The notes under the pieces are model-generated. The model searched no databases and was not told the origin of the DNA. It worked only from the letters and a program-made list of their open reading frames with translations. DNA of 7,206 nucleotides, from assembly GCA_023436715.1 (NCBI GenBank), contig JAEZIJ010000165.1:1-7206 (forward strand). The letters run 5' to 3'. The position numbers and the translations under genes were made by a program. The DNA comes from Acidobacteriota bacterium. Its GTDB lineage: Bacteria; Acidobacteriota; Terriglobia; Bryobacterales; Bryobacteraceae. This document shows positions 6,843 to 7,206 of this stretch, one piece after another (position 1 is the stretch's first letter; the number at the start of each line of letters is the position of its first letter).

Positions 6843-6861
6843 ACAGGTATGATGATTCTTG

Positions 6862-7206
6862 ATGACCCGAAGAGAATTGATTGCGACCGCGCTTGCGGCG
6901 GCACCCCTATCGGCGAAGCCAAGGCGAGTCGATAAAACCAGAATCAGTGCGATTACCGATGAAATAGCCCGGTCGCCGGCCGACGCGATCGCGTTTATTA
7001 AGCAATACGGGCTGAATCTGGTGGAACTGCGGGGAGTGCCGGGCGGCCGCAGTTCGTACGAAGCGTTGCCGGAGGCGGAATTGAAGGCTGCGGCTCAGGA
7101 GTTCGCATCCAACGGCATGCGCGTTTCCTATCTCGACGCCGGCCTGTTCAAATTCTCCATGCCGGGCACGGAACCGCTGCGCCGCGCTCAGGAAACGGAC
7201 GCGGCG
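6862..7206 (+). CDS. Sugar phosphate isomerase/epimerase-like TIM-barrel protein (5' partial, runs off the window)
   Basis: The first 115 codons are present, with no stop before the window edge. The protein opens with MTRRELIATALAAAPLSA, a twin-arginine-like motif with a short hydrophobic stretch, suggesting Tat export; the h-region is brief, so this is moderate evidence. The mature part begins RISAITDEIARSPADAIAFIKQYGLNLVELRGVPG (27-61), the first strand and helix of a xylose-isomerase-like TIM barrel (AP-endonuclease-2 superfamily). ELKAAAQEFASNGMRVSYLDAGLFKFSMPGTEP (72-104) then gives the second helix-strand repeat. Secreted relatives are common in Acidobacteriota and are usually annotated as sugar phosphate isomerase/epimerase without a proven substrate. 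The active-site metal ligands lie beyond the window. The ATG is chosen because it starts the Tat motif; an in-frame TTG lies immediately before it. No clear Shine-Dalgarno is seen. It is divergent from the TonB receptor gene, so a shared carbohydrate role is possible but unproven. Confidence 0.78.
   Translation, partial: MTRRELIATALAAAPLSAKPRRVDKTRISAITDEIARSPADAIAFIKQYGLNLVELRGVPGGRSSYEALPEAELKAAAQEFASNGMRVSYLDAGLFKFSMPGTEPLRRAQETDAA

Noticed and set aside
5907..6935. 342-codon + strand frame over the receptor N-terminus, running into the isomerase gene
   Set aside because: Antisense to the signal peptide and plug of the receptor, and out of frame with the isomerase start that carries a Tat motif and TIM-barrel sequence.

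Overview
The window looks like a chromosomal segment of a GC-rich Gram-negative bacterium, most probably an Acidobacteriota of the Bryobacterales/Solibacter type. This rests on recognition, not on a search. The evidence is a very large 'carboxypeptidase regulatory-like domain' (Oar-type) TonB-dependent receptor, a Tat-motif sugar isomerase/epimerase-like protein beginning TRRELI, a ruvX-mltG pair, and GC-rich extragenic palindromes. No integrase, CRISPR array, tRNA, rRNA or defence gene is visible.

Left block (1-1949). After the last codons of an unidentified + strand gene (stop at 44-46) and a perfect 20-bp palindrome (91-110) comes a minus-strand operon. Read in transcription order it is ruvX (1949-1515), mltG (1518-424, start overlapping the ruvX stop as ATGA), then a conserved-looking hypothetical gene (about 545-111). 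The last gene overlaps mltG by about 122 nt, which is unusual and could be a genuine overlap, a lost mltG stop codon or a frameshift. RuvX is a housekeeping RNase H-fold nuclease family and MltG is the membrane-bound terminase of glycan-strand synthesis.

Middle block (1950-3314). A 136-nt divergent spacer carries a perfect TATAAT for the ruvX operon and three CATTA pentamers. It is followed by a + strand AI-2E-family (PerM-like) membrane protein with a Pro/Arg-rich insertion. The gene ends in a strong hairpin lying between two convergent genes.

Right block (3315-7206). A 1115-residue outer-membrane TonB-dependent receptor is encoded on the minus strand, with a well-formed promoter and Shine-Dalgarno sequence. 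A 199-nt divergent spacer holding a compound palindromic element separates it from the first 115 codons of a + strand sugar phosphate isomerase/epimerase-like protein that runs off the window. The divergent receptor and isomerase could belong to one carbohydrate uptake and utilisation locus, but nothing in the sequence proves a shared substrate.

No gene-free stretch exceeds 300 nt. I found no convincing new multi-gene system. The points most worth a second look are the mltG/downstream-gene overlap, the two extragenic palindromic elements and the insertion in the AI-2E protein.
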